NCBI GenBank assembly: GCA_012934845.2
Contig: WNNJ02000964.1
Coordinates: forward strand, 1 to 64,000
DNA length: 64,000 nucleotides
Direction of reading: 5' to 3'
Origin: Pomphorhynchus laevis
Lineage: Eukaryota; Acanthocephala; Palaeacanthocephala; Echinorhynchida; Pomphorhynchidae
The notes under the pieces are model-generated. The model was given only the letters and a program-made list of their open reading frames with translations, searched no databases and was not told the DNA's origin. Of this stretch, positions 19,794 to 30,935 are shown one piece after another (within the stretch, counting starts at the first letter, position 1; the number at the start of each line of letters is the position of its first letter). The translations under genes and the position numbers were made by a program.

Positions 19794-20207
19794 ATGCAAG
19801 CGAATACGGCTAGTTGCGCAGTCTGTGGCGGATCGTTTCGCCTTAACGCATCAGGTCATCTTTGGGTACACGGACCTGTGAACTTGCGCTGCTCAGGATC
19901 AGGACATCTTCCGACGGCCAGCTCTCACAACGTTATCGCATCAACTGACACAATACCTGAGTTTTTGGAAGCTAACTAGAACACCTCGAAGACATCGTTT
20001 CAGTTTGAAAAGATAGACAGTTCCTGCTGCGAAAATCAAAAGAGATCCTTCGAGCTTCTTCATAGGGTTTGGATGGAACCAGTTAACACGATCAAGCACA
20101 TTCCTTGGAATCTTCACCGCCGATTTGCCAATGTTTCTTCCTCTTTAATTCTAGAGGCATTGTGCTCAAATTCATCCAACGATTGGGAGCGTTTGCTGTG
20201 CTTTTTG
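19794..20207 (+). pseudogene. N-terminal finger region of the RLE-type LINE
   Basis: ATG at 19794. Residues ~8-35 form a Cys/His cluster: CAVCGGSF, then a His in LWVHG and a further Cys in LRCSGSG, like the N-terminal DNA-binding fingers of R2-type proteins. A stop follows at 19977 after FLEAN, but the frame beyond it stays protein-like (FQFEKIDSS, WNLHRRFANVSSSLILEAL, NDWERLLCFL) until the insertion at 20208. Confidence 0.55.
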
Positions 20208-21238
20208 AAAAAAAAAAAAGATTTATTTTAACCTGGCAAATGCGTGCCAGCGCACGCTTACATGACCACAACAAAAACAAAACTGTGAATCAGGCGTCGA
20301 GAAGGTGTGAACGGAGGAGGTGTTTGAATGTGATAAAAGAGGGAGCGCGGCGGACGTCGAGAGGGAGTTGATTCCAGGCGAGTGAGGCGGCGACGAGGAA
20401 GGATCGGAGACCGTAGTTGTTGGAGTAATTAGGAACGTGGAGTAAGAGGGTATGACAGGAACGAAGCGATAGCGAGGTGGGGCGAGTATCGTCTAAGAAA
20501 GGAAGGTTGATGAACGATGGGGAGCCGACAGCGATGAGACGAAAAGTAATGAGAAGAAGGCGGAGTTTGATGCGGATGTGGATGGTGGGCCAGGAGAGTT
20601 GGGCAAAATATGTGGATGTGTGGTCGAAGCGACGGAGGCGAAAGAGCACTCGAACGGCGGTGTTGATTATTCGTTGTAGGGGTAGGATGATGGATTTTGG
20701 AGAATTGGCGAAAAGGCTAAGGCAGTAATCGATTTTAGGGAAAAGAAGCGATGAAAGAAGAGACATACAAGAACGGAAGTCGATAAGGGGGCGGATACGG
20801 CGGATGTCACGAAGAATTAAGTTAGACGAGCGGACCTTGTCACGGACGAAGGGTTTAAGGGAAAGGTGATCATCGAAATGGAAGCCTAAGAAAGTGAGAT
20901 TGTGGACTACAGGGATGATCGATGAGGCAAAAGATACAATGGGAGGAGATATGCTTGGTTTACGGGGAAGGATCCACATTATTTTGGACTTTTCGGCGTT
21001 TAGAACGAGATGGAGATTGGAGAGACGCTTGTAGATAGAAGAGAGACAGTTGGAGGCAGAAATGGCGATATCGTGTATGCGATGTGCGGGTGCATGAGCA
21101 TAGATTAGAATGTCATCGGCGTATTGCATGACGTTAAAGGAGTAAGGTTTGATAAATGGAGAGAGATCGCCAAGTAAAAGAGAGAAAAGCAGGGGACCTA
21201 GGACTGAACCTTGTGGAACCCCGCAAAAAATAGGGATG
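20208..21238 (-). mobile_element. 5'-truncated CR1/L2-type LINE inserted in the RLE-type LINE
   Basis: Minus-strand copy of the 3' quarter of the element at 3411-7582, from the GVPQGS block (21238) to the 3' end at 20208, closely similar in sequence. The + strand shows a run of A at 20207-20219 where the T-rich tail ends. No clear target duplication is visible. Confidence 0.8.
20290..21238 (-). pseudogene. C-terminal part of CR1/L2-type ORF2
   Basis: Open from an in-frame MQYADDILIY box at 21129 to the stop at 20290 (279 codons), with the region up to 21238 giving the GVPQGSVLGPLL block in a slightly displaced frame. It is very similar to the same part of 3474-6371, with a few replacements (for example PLIDFRS for SLIDFRS). 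The ending RSHLLDA replaces RSHLLDT. Endonuclease and most of the RT are absent. Confidence 0.75.
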
Positions 21239-22668
21239 CCTACAGACTTCCTCAGGTCGGCACCATGCCGGAGACAACACTAGATCTAATATCAACGCGC
21301 TTTTAGACAAATTCGAAAATGGAAGAGAGCGTGATTGCCTTTCCTCTTCGGGGTTTCGATCATCCAGGAAATTCAGAGGAACTAATGATAAGAAAAATGA
21401 ATTAATGTAAGTCATCGAATTGGCGAGAAATGGCAATTTCGGAAAGGCGATGCGCCGCCTTACTTCGAATAGTGCATGCGAATATTCAAAATCTTTGTGC
21501 CGTAAACTGACAGATCTACACCCCTTACATGATGTTCTTTAAAGTCCTGGACAGCCATCTTTGAATACCCCCTTGTCGGTTGACTCAGACATAGTTGAGG
21601 CCGCAGTATCATCATTCCCATCCTCTTCCTCTCCTGGCTGTTTAGGTTTGAGGGCAGAACATATTCGAGATATGCTGTCGGTAGATCACGGGGTTTTTCT
21701 TCAACGCCTAACATCACTAGTCAACAACATGATCGCTGGTACTCTCCCGAACGACCTCGTGCCTTTTGTCGCCGGTGCTAATCTCATGGCATTAAACAAA
21801 CCAGATGGAGGGATCCGCCCCATTGCCATTTGGGAGACATTACGTCGTCTTTGCGCTAAGTGTATTTGCTCCAAACTTCGACAGCGATTTGCCGAATCCC
21901 TCCATCCGCACCAGCTCTGTGTAGCGACGCCAAACGGAATGGAACAGATAGTACATCATGCACGTCGGCTACAACAACTTCATGATCAAAATGTTAATTG
22001 GGTTTGGACTAAAATCGACTTGGCTAATGCTTTTAACACGCTGAACTGGAATTCCTTCGTCAACGCGATCAGTAAGAATTTTCCAGAAATTAGTCGATGG
22101 ACATCATGGTGCTACGGCACTACCTCGAGCCTTCGGTTCGGTAGCCTGAAACCTCTTCAGTCTCGAAGAGGGGTACAACAAGGAGATCCTCTTGGTCCAG
22201 TTCTATTTAGCCTGGCGATTGATCCGATTGTGGTCCAGATATCGGAGATTGAAGGTATCAGCTTAAATAGGTGGTACCTCGACGACGGAATAATCGGCGG
22301 TACTCCTGTTGCGGTGGGCGAGGCTCTGGCTCGTCTTGCTGCTAATTTTCCTGCGATTGGACTGTCTATTAACTAAAAAAACCGAAGTAATTAGTAGGGC
22401 AGACAAGGTCGACTTGATAAAGAACAGATGCCCATGGATCACATTGGTCAACACCACAAAAAACTTTACAATTCTTGGAAGTTCCATCGGGTCTAAGGAA
22501 CATTGTTCGGGATACCTTGTCGATGTTGTTCTACCATCCCTGCGTCAAACTCTGGACTCGCTCGAAAATCTCCCTGACCCACAAGTTGCTTTCATCCTGC
22601 TTCGTAGCTGCGCATCCGCTCCACGGGTAAACCATTTAATGCGCACTATAGACCCCGCCGTCGCCTAA
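21239..22668 (+). pseudogene. reverse transcriptase of the RLE-type LINE
   Basis: From 21239 the frame gives NINALLDKFENGRERDC and, after two stops (near 21405 and 21540), a long open section from 21561. RT blocks: PGCLGLRAEHIRDML, PDGGIRPIAIWETLRR, WTKIDLANAFNTLNW, GVQQGDPLGPVLFSLAIDP and the catalytic-type box RWYLDDGIIGG. LDDG in place of YADD, and QQGDPLGP, set it apart from the other LINEs in this window. A frameshift near 22370 moves the thumb region (INKKTEVISRADKVDL to MRTIDPAVA) to another frame, which ends at a TAA at 22666-22668. Confidence 0.7.
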
Positions 22669-23862
22669 GAGTTTTTCCGTTTGTTCGACCGCTTGATATT
22701 GAAGTGTTTTAGCAATATCACTTCTATTCAACCCGATAAGTGGGCGTGGATGCAAGCTTGCTTACCGCTGAAGATGGGAGTACTGGGCCTTCGAAGCTGC
22801 TTCCAACACTCTCAGGCAGCCTTCCTGTCCAGTGTAGACACTGTCGCTAGCCAATTAAATCTTGACCCTTTAACTTTCCCTGGGTACGAATTCGTTAAAT
22901 CTATTATTCCGCAACATGTAGGCAATCCGCAAACAAATCAGCGAGGATTATCTTGTCACATTGACGAAGTGTCGCGCAGCAGGCTATTGGAGAATGCCGA
23001 TCGCTTCAATACTGCCCGATTATTGGCAGTTTCATGCCCACACGCGTGTGCTTGGTTACAGGCCGTCCCTAGCAAAGCCACACATATGAACTTGGCACCA
23101 AATGAATTCGTTGTGCTACTACGTCTTTGGTTAGGGTTGTCTCTCTGGAACAGTGATTATCGATGCAGACGCTGCCTTAGGATGGCAGACAAATTCGGCT
23201 TCCACGCCTTAACATGTCAGTTTGGAGGCCACCCTGGAATTCGACATGATAGCTTGAGGGATACAGTCTTTCAAGCAGCGGTTTCTGCTGGATTGAGGGT
23301 GGCAAATGAGGTACCCAACCTTGTTCGTGGTTTGCGAGAGAGACCGGCGGACATTCTATTTTATAATGACCCTCCTTTAGCAGTTGATTTTGCCGTAACT
23401 AACCCTCAACAAAATGCTTATATTTCCATGGCTTCTGAGATCCCTGGCTATGCCGCAAGCAAGTATGCCACCTGTGTCAAGGAAAGGAAATATAAACGCA
23501 AATTAGAGGAGAATGAATACAGTTTTACAGCAGCAGTTGTTGAAACTTACGGAGGATGGAACCCCCAAGGGGAAAAGCTAATTCGTTTCATTGCTCGTTC
23601 TATGTCATGTAGAAACGGTACCCCGTATTGTAGCAGAGCGGGTCAGTTATTTCAGCGCGTGTCCGTCGCACTGATGAGAGGAAATGCTAAAGCGATCCTC
23701 AAAAGTCTTGACGAGATGGGCCAACCCTTACTAGAGAAAAGTCTTGGATTTTGTGACGACCCATCTCCGCGACTCTTTTTTTTGAGCAACCTTGCACAGC
23801 CCGAGACCCAGTCACTTGAGATAGTTCATGACTCCAATATTCGGTCAGCTTCCGTCGTCTAA
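22669..23862 (+). pseudogene. CCHC and restriction-like endonuclease part of the RLE-type LINE
   Basis: Open for 393 codons from 22681, in frame with the thumb region before the single TAA. Counting from its first Met: helical region to ~155, then C162-x2-C165-x9-H175-x3-C179 (CRRCLRMADKFGFHALTC), RHD at 188-190, and RPADI (D224) followed by AVDFAV (D236). This is the CCHC plus (R/K)PxD...D pattern of restriction-like endonucleases of R2-group LINEs, here with 11 residues between the two Asp. A helical tail (YAASKYATCVKERKYKRK, then ETYGGWN) ends in ASVV. This half shows no defect, in contrast to the RT part. Confidence 0.65.
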
Positions 23863-24039
23863 GGCGATCATTCTGAGGTTGACATGCCTGTCCTGCAACT
23901 CATGTCTCCACGACGACCTTCGGCATATCACTCAACATCTAAACAATCAAATAATGCTTCTTTGTCACTTCAGCAATCACCAACAATTAAGGAGGGGTTG
24001 ATATCGCTTCAACCGAATATTGATCAACATACCTATTGA

Positions 24040-25440
24040 ACTGCAACATTATCCAGATTACTACTTGCACCATTTTTGAACCTTCCATTTGGAAATTCAA
24101 ATTGTACTGAAATACAACAAAATATTTTTGGCACTATTCAGACTAATCCACATGCAATTCAAAACCTTCTAAGTAATAATTTGGCTCAAAGACTTATGAG
24201 TAATCCTGCATTGCTTAGTTCAATTAAGCTTAACAATCCACAAATGCAAGGAGTGAGGGAGCAGAACCACGAGGTTTCACAATTCGTTAACAATCCGGAT
24301 TTAATGTGTCAAACAATGGAAATGATTCGTATTCCTACAACTATACAGGAAATTACGAGAAACCATGATAGAGCCCTGATTAACCTTTAGAGTTTACCGA
24401 GCGGATATAATGTTCGACAGAGAATTTATCGCGATTTTCAAGAACCAATGCTTAATGTGGCACATGAGCAGTTTGGCGATAACCCTCTGAATACTAATTC
24501 TAGCTCATCTAGTACAGCTAACACTAGTCAAGTAGGAACTGAAAATACAAACCTCCTGCCAAACCCGGGGGCATCTCAGAATGCTGCATTTCAAATCGAT
24601 TCGTCTAGATCATATGTATCTAATTCAAACCGTTTAGAGTCGCCATTGCAATCTACGTCAAGCGAAAACACTAATCGGTATTCTACGATGAACCCTCAAC
24701 AATTATTAGTAGTCGATGCTGAAAATCCTCTCATGTTATTCGACATGTTGCGGGCATCCAGTTTTAACCCAAATATGGATAATTCTCTCTGCGATCCTGG
24801 TATTCTACTTAATCTGCTTAAGATTCTTCTTGATCTGCTGCGTATATATGAATTTATACAGGACGAAGGACAAAGAGAACAAGTACATCGTGTAATTCAT
24901 GAGTTTATGAGTCAGTGGCTAATACCTGAAATTTGTGCTCTATGCACAAATACTCGAGCATTGAGGACGATTGTACAAATTCTAAAGAACCTAATTCGTC
25001 TTAGGGACACATCCCCACAAGTATATTCACAGTTGATATCTTCAAATATAAGCGGTATAGTCGATAATCAAATGAATAGTCAACCTACTTCATCTGATGT
25101 GGATTCTATTCGATCACCAAGCAATAGACAAACAGCTTATGCAACAACAGTATTTCAAAATTTACAATACTCAAATCAAGATAATACTGCTTCGTTTTTT
25201 CAACCATTAGATCGTCTTCATCCCCAGCAACATCAGCCGACAAATCAACAACCAAACCAAACTCAAGAACAACTTTATGCATCCGAACTTGTACAAATGC
25301 AGACATTGGGATTCCATAGCCGTGATACTAATCTGGAAGCGCTTGCTGCATCTATGGGGGACGCAAAAATGGCTGTAGAACGTAATGAAGACTCGACTTT
25401 TACAGTTGTTATGCTGATTTTTCATTTAAGTTTTTTATAA
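24040..25440 (+). pseudogene. divergent ubiquilin-like gene, UBL domain missing, one in-frame stop
   Basis: A frame of ~465 codons with one TAG (24388-24390). LPFGNSNCTEIQQNIFGT and LMSNPALLSSIKLNNPQMQ match the STI1 repeats of ubiquilins; after the stop LPSGYNVRQRIYRDFQEPML and EQFGDNPL match the next conserved block, then a Ser/Asn/Gln-rich linker, a third helical repeat (to about LIRLRDTSPQVY) and an UBA-type end ELVQMQTLGFHSRDTNLEALAA. Order and spacing fit ubiquilin, a shuttle that carries ubiquitinated clients to the proteasome. The N-terminal ubiquitin-like domain is not found, and the UBA helix 3 runs into VERNEDSTF. Divergence is high although the frame is nearly intact, so it may be a paralogue that long stayed under selection, or a late-decaying processed copy. 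It has no visible intron. Confidence 0.65.
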
Positions 25441-25466
25441 TTTATTTTTATTTAAAAAAAATTTCT

Positions 25467-25500
25467 GGTAATTTAAATTTAATATTTTAACAAAATAAAT
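25467..25500 (+). repeat. short dispersed repeat, copy 3
   Basis: Identical over 34 bases to 1377-1410 and similar to 1113-1137. It begins about 26 bases after the stop of the ubiquilin-like frame. Confidence 0.6.
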
Positions 25501-25553
25501 ATATTTAACGTCAGGGATGATAAGCTAAAATAAAACAGAAAACAAACACAGGC

Positions 25554-26158
25554 TAATGCTGTATCCGCCGTATCCGCCCCCTTATCGACTTCCGTTCTTG
25601 TATGTCGCTTCTTTCATCGCTTCTTTTCCCTAAAATCGATTACTGCCTTAGCCTTTTCGCCAATTCTCTAAAATCCATCATCCTACCCCTACAACGAATA
25701 ATCAACACCGCCGTTCGAGTGCTCTTTCGTCTCCGTCGCTTCGACCACACATCCACATATTTTGCCCAACTCTCCTGGCCCACCATCCACATCCGCATCA
25801 AACTCCGCCTTCTCGTTACTTTTCGTCTCATCGCTGTCGGCTCCCCATCGTTCATCAACCTTCCTTTCTTAAACGATACTCGCCCTACCTCGCTATCGCT
25901 TCGTTCCTGTCATACCCTCTTACTCCACGTTCCTAATTACTCCAACAACTACGGTCTCCGATCCTTCCTCGTCGCCGCCTCACTCGCCTGGAATCAACTC
26001 CCTCTCGACGTCCGCCGCGCTCCCTCCTTTATCACATTCAAACACCTCCTCCGTTCACACCTTCTCGACACCTGATTCACAGTTTTGTTTTGTTGTGGTC
26101 ATGTAAGCATGCGCTGGCACGCATTTGCCACGTTAAAATAAATCCTTTTTTTAATGCT
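25554..26158 (+). mobile_element. 5'-truncated CR1/L2-type LINE with 7-bp target duplication
   Basis: The LINE part is 25561-26151 and is flanked by TAATGCT (25554-25560 and 26152-26158). It begins at the RRIRPLIDFRS region of ORF2 and ends with the T-rich tail. From about 25602 it stays open for 157 codons to the stop at 26075 and ends RSHLLDT; a one-codon deletion (RLLVTF for RLLLITF) marks it. Truncation at the 5' end is the usual outcome of target-primed reverse transcription. Confidence 0.8.
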
Positions 26159-26174
26159 ATGCCATTTCGTCATT

Positions 26175-26650
26175 GTTTAAACTCATCAGTACCGGATACC
26201 TCCACTGCTGGATGCAGAGAGGACCAGTAGACTGCTGCGTAAACTAACAATCCAAGAGCGTCAGGCAAAACTTCGACATATTTAGATGAGGGCAGTCCTT
26301 AACATTACAGACGTAGTTGTACCATTCGTCGAATTGTTCCATTTATACGTTTACACTTTGAATATTTTTGTGGTCTAAGAGTAGTGGTTTGGCTTGATAG
26401 TACACCTCTCTCCAGTAGCATTCGTGGATTCCTGTGCACTTCTACGAATGAAACCCTGCACGAACGTTTCTGGTTGATCAAACGAAAGGACACTATGGAT
26501 AAGTAACTTCCCTCACGGCTAAAGGAAGGATAGTTTGTGCTGAATTAGATATACGATCTTTAGGTCGAGCGTCCCAAACTACTTCAAAGTAATCCAAAAT
26601 ATTCTGCTTGAAAAATATGATGGAAGGCAATCTACTATATCAACGCTAGA
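26175..26650. mobile_element. fossil Ty3/gypsy LTR-retrotransposon fragment, second copy
   Basis: Related at the nucleotide level to 2641-3150, but with its first part (26175-26425) inverted relative to that copy and its second part (26428-26645) in the same orientation. It represents the integrase C-terminal region only, is broken in several places, and has no LTR in view. It directly follows the L2-type fragment ending at 26151. Confidence 0.6.
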
Positions 26651-27769
26651 GTTTATATTAGGTGTAAAGCTAAAGCTTCAATTAGCTTATTTAAGCGTCA
26701 GCGCTAAAGCTTATGCTCGCGATTTATCTAGTGTTGTACAAGTATGTAGTTGTTCCAACATAACTCATAAGTACTCTAATGACTGAAGAAGCGACAACAC
26801 ACGTGTTGTCCTGTAAAGCCACTTTTCAATTTCCGAATGTCAAATTTAAGATACAATATAAGATGCTACATAAATGTTATTAAATTAATTTAATAAATTA
26901 TGACATAGATAAATGTATAATAATATGATAATATAATATTTTATTAAATTAAATATTATATTTGATTATATTAAATATAATAATATAATACATTATTAAA
27001 TGTTATTAAATGAATTTAAGAATTTATAACATATCTTTAAGAAATTTGTGTTTCATAATATTGCTCAGTTGCTCAGTCCTCTTAATTTTCACGTTGCTAA
27101 CAATTTCTTTGTTAGATGTACATTGATTATTTTTATGACAATATTATTTTATAATATTTATTTAAATACTATGCATATGAGACAAGGGGTTTTTACAATG
27201 ACAATATTATTTTATAATATTTATTTAAATATTACAAGCATATTAGATCATATGCTCGTAAATGCTGTCAATGAATAATAAATCATTTTCAAATTTCAAT
27301 TGCATTGCTGTCAATATTAACGAATATAAGTTCAAATTCGTTAAAAAAACTTTAAATTTGTTTCTAAAAGAATCCAAGGAACACATATTTCTTTACATAT
27401 TAATTGTCTCGTTCTTTAAGTTCTTCTTTGTGCTAATTGTACGACCATACTATTTAAAATTTCTCCTATCTTTCGGTCAGCAATATCGACAACAATTCGG
27501 TCAGCGTCAGGTTCTTCATGGTCTAAACCCCATATGAAATTAAGAGAAGTTAAAATGATATATTGAAATTAGTATTTTCAAAGCGTGATATAGCCACATT
27601 AATAATAACATTTGCAATCATATCTGATTGTAAATGATTATGGCATTTACAATATGATAAATTAATAGATGATATTATATTTATAATATTCTAATATTAT
27701 TTCTGTATTAATAATAATTAATAATCTAATATTATTAATTATAATAATCTAATGTATAATAATCTAATA
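26651..27769. other. AT-rich stretch
   Basis: No convincing gene. A ~34-bp direct repeat (ATGACAATATTATTTTATAA...) occurs at 27135 and 27198. Frames here are low-complexity and hydrophobic by composition. TAATATTATTTCTGTA at 27692-27707 recurs at 29867-29882, on either side of the RTE-type LINE. Confidence 0.4.
27692..27707. repeat. direct repeat flanking the RTE-type LINE, left
   Basis: TAATATTATTTCTGTA, exact match to 29867-29882. A likely target duplication, although ~60 AT-rich bases separate it from the first LINE-like codon. Confidence 0.5.
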
Positions 27770-29847
27770 ATATTTCGCACGGGACCATCAAGAACCAAAT
27801 GGTGGAATTTTGGCGATAGGGAAGCAGAGACAATCTCGAGGATACGGCTTCCCGAAGTAACCACAGTTGAAGAAACGTGGAGCAAGACTGCACATATAGT
27901 ACATACCATAGTGGATAAGACACTTGGTCGTACAAAAGCCGGTAAAAGATACATTAAGCGCGATACGTGGCTCTGGACTGAAGATGTGAAATCGAAAGTC
28001 AAGGATAAGAAACGAATGTTCCATATATATCTCGGCGACAAGACACAGGCAAACTTGCATGCATACCACCTAGCCAAGAGAAACTCAAAAAAGGCCGTTG
28101 CGATTGCCAGAGCTGTACACTACGATAAGTTGAACAAAAGACTCGATACACGCGATGGTGAACGAGACCTATTTCGGCTTGTGAAGCGAAGGCAACAAAA
28201 CACGCAGGACATCGAAAAGTTTTACTGCATTAATGGAAGGGACGGCAAACTAATAATTGATCGACAGAAAGTTCGAAATAGATGGCGTGATCATTTTGAG
28301 GAAATCTCAAATGAAGAGTTTCCGCATCTACCGATCCCAAAAGTTGCAGAAACGTCCGGTCCATTACCTCAAGGTAATGGACTTTCACGAGGTGAAAGAT
28401 GCATTAAAGCGTATGATGACTAGCAAAGCCACAGGTCCAGGCGACATTGTGACTGAGCTCTGGAAAGCCAAAAGCTGGGACCCAATCCCCTGGCTAACCA
28501 GTTTCTTCAACAAGATTATTGATGAGTATAGAATACCAAGCGACTGGCAGAGCATCACCACTATACCAATATGGAAAAAGAAGGGGATCGCAGCGGACTG
28601 CTCAAGTCACCGTCCAATTCGACTGCTCTGGCAAACGATGAAAATATTTGAACGAGTTCTAGATAAGCGTATTTGTGACATTGTTGATATCACCGTTAAC
28701 CGAACAGGATTCGTAAAAAACTGTGGCACCACTGACGCTATCCACGCAGCACGACTGTTCCTAGAAAAACACTTGGAGAAAAATCAGCCGTCCACGTTGT
28801 ATTCTTGGATTTGGAAATGGCTTTTGATCGTGTACCACATGAATTAATATAGTATGCGCTGCGTCAGCATCAAGTCCCGGAACATCTAATCCGATGGGTG
28901 ATGCTGCTCTATGAGAATACCGAAAGTCGGGTTCTAAGCGCAGCTGGAATGTCACAGCCATTTCAAATATCAGTGGGGGTCCATCAAGGAAGTGCTCTCT
29001 CACCGGCATTATTCAACACAGTTATGAACGCTATAACGCGGGATATCCAAAAGTCGATTCCATATACCATTATTTACGCTGACAATGTCTGGCTGGCGGC
29101 GGACAACAAAAAGCACCTGGAGGAATCAACTACTGTATGGAATAACCGACTCGCACAATACGAACTACGACTTAATCTAGACAAGACCGAATACCTCACA
29201 ACAGACCAACATGAAAGTGGCACCATCAATATTAATGGCTTTGACCTGAGACGTACGGACCGGTTCAAGTACCTCGGAACCATACTCTCGGCAACCGGAG
29301 ACGTGACTTATGAAGTCAATGCACGAATAAGCTAAGCGTGGACAAAATGGCGAGCGACGACAGGTGTTTTATGTGACCGTCGCATCAAGGATCACCTGAA
29401 ATCAAAGATCTACCGCTTAATCATTCGCCCTATGGCTATGTACATCACAGAGTGCTTGCCTATTACCAAGGCAGCGGAACGACGCTTTGCGGTCATTGAG
29501 ACGAAAATGCTGCGGTGGATAAGCGGAATTACCCGGTATGACCACGTGAGAAATATGGACATCCTCCAAAGATACGACCTCGCCCCTATCGTAAATAAAA
29601 TGCAAGGGGCCAGACTCCGGTGGTATGGCCACGTGTTGCGGAGTGAAAATTATTCCCTTGCAAAGACCGCCTTATAGTATGAGATCATAGGCAAACGCCC
29701 GAGAGGTCGACCCAAGCACCGATGGTTAGATGGCCTTCACACAGATATCAAGGCAGCTGGACTTCACCTAGACCAAGCCGAAAATAGAGCGAAATGTAGG
29801 GCTAAATCTCACATAGCCGACCCTGCCTCAAAGCGGGACAAAGGCTG
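27770..29847 (+). pseudogene. RTE-type reverse transcriptase
   Basis: Order: linker (27770-28360), then after a frameshift near 28360 MTSKATGPGDIVTELWKA and PIWKKKG, a second frameshift near 28790 before FLDLEMAFDRVPHELI, one in-frame TAG where Trp is expected, then GVHQGSALSPALFN and IIYADNVWLA. The catalytic box reads YADN, so the second Asp is lost. After a TAA at 29333 the frame continues as the RTE C-terminal region: LPITKAAERRFAVIETKML, RWISGITRYDHVRN, RLRWYGHVLRSE, then GRPKHRW after a further stop. This last block is the most recognisable RTE mark. Dead copy. Confidence 0.75.
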
Positions 29848-29866
29848 AAGAATAAGAAGAAGAATA
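27770..29866 (+). mobile_element. 5'-truncated RTE-type LINE
   Basis: Plus strand, begins in the linker before the RT (FRTGPSRTKWWNF) and ends in the conserved RTE tail (GKRPRGRPKHRW, then ADPASKRDK). No endonuclease remains. Its last ~700 bp are included in the tandem duplication and recur at 44035-44717. Confidence 0.75.
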
Positions 29867-29882
29867 TAATATTATTTCTGTA
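29867..29882. repeat. direct repeat flanking the RTE-type LINE, right
   Basis: TAATATTATTTCTGTA, identical to 27692-27707. Confidence 0.5.
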
Positions 29883-30094
29883 ATAATCTTAAATTTATAA
29901 CATATAATATATATAAGTATCACAGAATGAACAGTATCCTATAATTATAACGAAAAGAGCTTAAAATTTGGATGATATCATCAGATGATAACTCATGAAT
30001 GTTAAAAAGGTAATACCGAGAATTCTATTAACCTTTAGGCTCATAGAAAGCTTGAACGAATTTAATAAAACCGAGTAGGCAAACACATTGAAAC

Positions 30095-30422
30095 TACAAT
30101 TGAAACTACCATCATTCATCAACCTTCCTTTCTTAGACGATACTCGCCCCACCTCGCTATCGCTTCGTTCCTGTCATACCCTCTTACTCCACGTTCCTAA
30201 TTACTCCAACAACTACGGTCTCCGATCCTTCCTCGTCGCCGCCTCACTCGCCTGGAATCAACTCCCCCTCGACGTCCGCCGCGCTCCCTCCTTTATCACA
30301 TTCAAACACCTCCGTTCACACCTTCTCGACACCTGATTCACAGTTTTGTTTTGTTGTGGTCATGTAAGCGTGCGCTGGCACGCATTTGCCACGTTAAAAT
30401 AAATCTTTTTTTACAATTGAAA
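30095..30422 (+). mobile_element. CR1/L2-type LINE 3' fragment with 11-bp target duplication
   Basis: LINE part 30106-30411, flanked by TACAATTGAAA (30095-30105 and 30412-30422). It codes for only the last ~80 residues of ORF2 (SFINLPFLDDTRPTSL to RSHLLDT), with one codon lost near the end. Confidence 0.8.
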
Positions 30423-30935
30423 TATTAATAGAAAATCAGATAATATAGATCATATTAAAAAAAATTAAATTACATAGATTTTTGTTCAAATACATGAAAT
30501 AGAAAGATACTAGGTCTTGTAAATATTGTTTAGAATTTTTGTTTATAATAAAAATTATTGAATGATAAAAAATAAATATTAAAGGGTTTAATGGAAGAAA
30601 ACAACCAGCCGTTACTGATAAATTAGATCGTACGTAAGATCATAAAGAAAGCATGAATATTCAAAACGACAACAACTCTTTATCTGAAAGACACGTAATA
30701 TCTGTAAGACACCCTAAATATAATTCCATGGTTTTCACCGTAAGCTTAATATCTGTAAGACACACATAATATAATTCCATGGTTTTCGCCGTAAGCCTAA
30801 TATCTGTAAGACACACTTACTATAATTCCCTGGTTTTCACCGTAGGCAACCACGAAAATACGTCCTGTACAAAGCTAAATAGATTTGCTCAGATTCATGC
30901 ATCGCTATGCCGATACTATTAAGGATTTGAGGTAA
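30423..30935. other. AT-rich spacer with a 51-bp tandem repeat
   Basis: No gene. It holds three 51-bp repeats (30696-30848); the remainder is AT-rich with no element ends. Confidence 0.45.
30696..30848. repeat. three 51-bp tandem repeats
   Basis: Units start at 30696, 30747 and 30798, each beginning TAATATCTGTAAGACAC and ending in a TTTTCACCGTAAGC-type block. Unit length is constant, with a few substitutions. Confidence 0.8.

Larger units (their letters stand above)
19794..23862 (+). mobile_element. LINE with C-terminal restriction-like endonuclease, split by an L2-type fragment
   Basis: One coding frame, with a few breaks, runs through 19794-20207 and resumes at 21239-23862 after a 1.03-kb foreign insert on the other strand. 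Order: N-terminal Cys/His finger, RT, then a CCHC cluster and a nuclease motif. That order (finger, RT, CCHC, PD-D nuclease) is that of R2-group (RLE-type) LINEs rather than APE-type LINEs. The best-known RLE LINEs are sequence-specific, but nothing here shows an rDNA target. The ends are not defined; the 5' UTR may start around 19650 and the 3' UTR lies between 23863 and ~24030. Confidence 0.65.

Noticed and set aside
23863-24039. Ubiquilin N-terminus fused in frame to the RLE-type LINE
   Set aside because: The reading frame happens to coincide, but stops separate the two and the residues between match neither family.
27048-27537. Two hydrophobic frames that resemble membrane proteins
   Set aside because: Phe/Ile/Leu/Tyr content follows from AT-rich sequence; a direct repeat inside it produces the apparent pattern.
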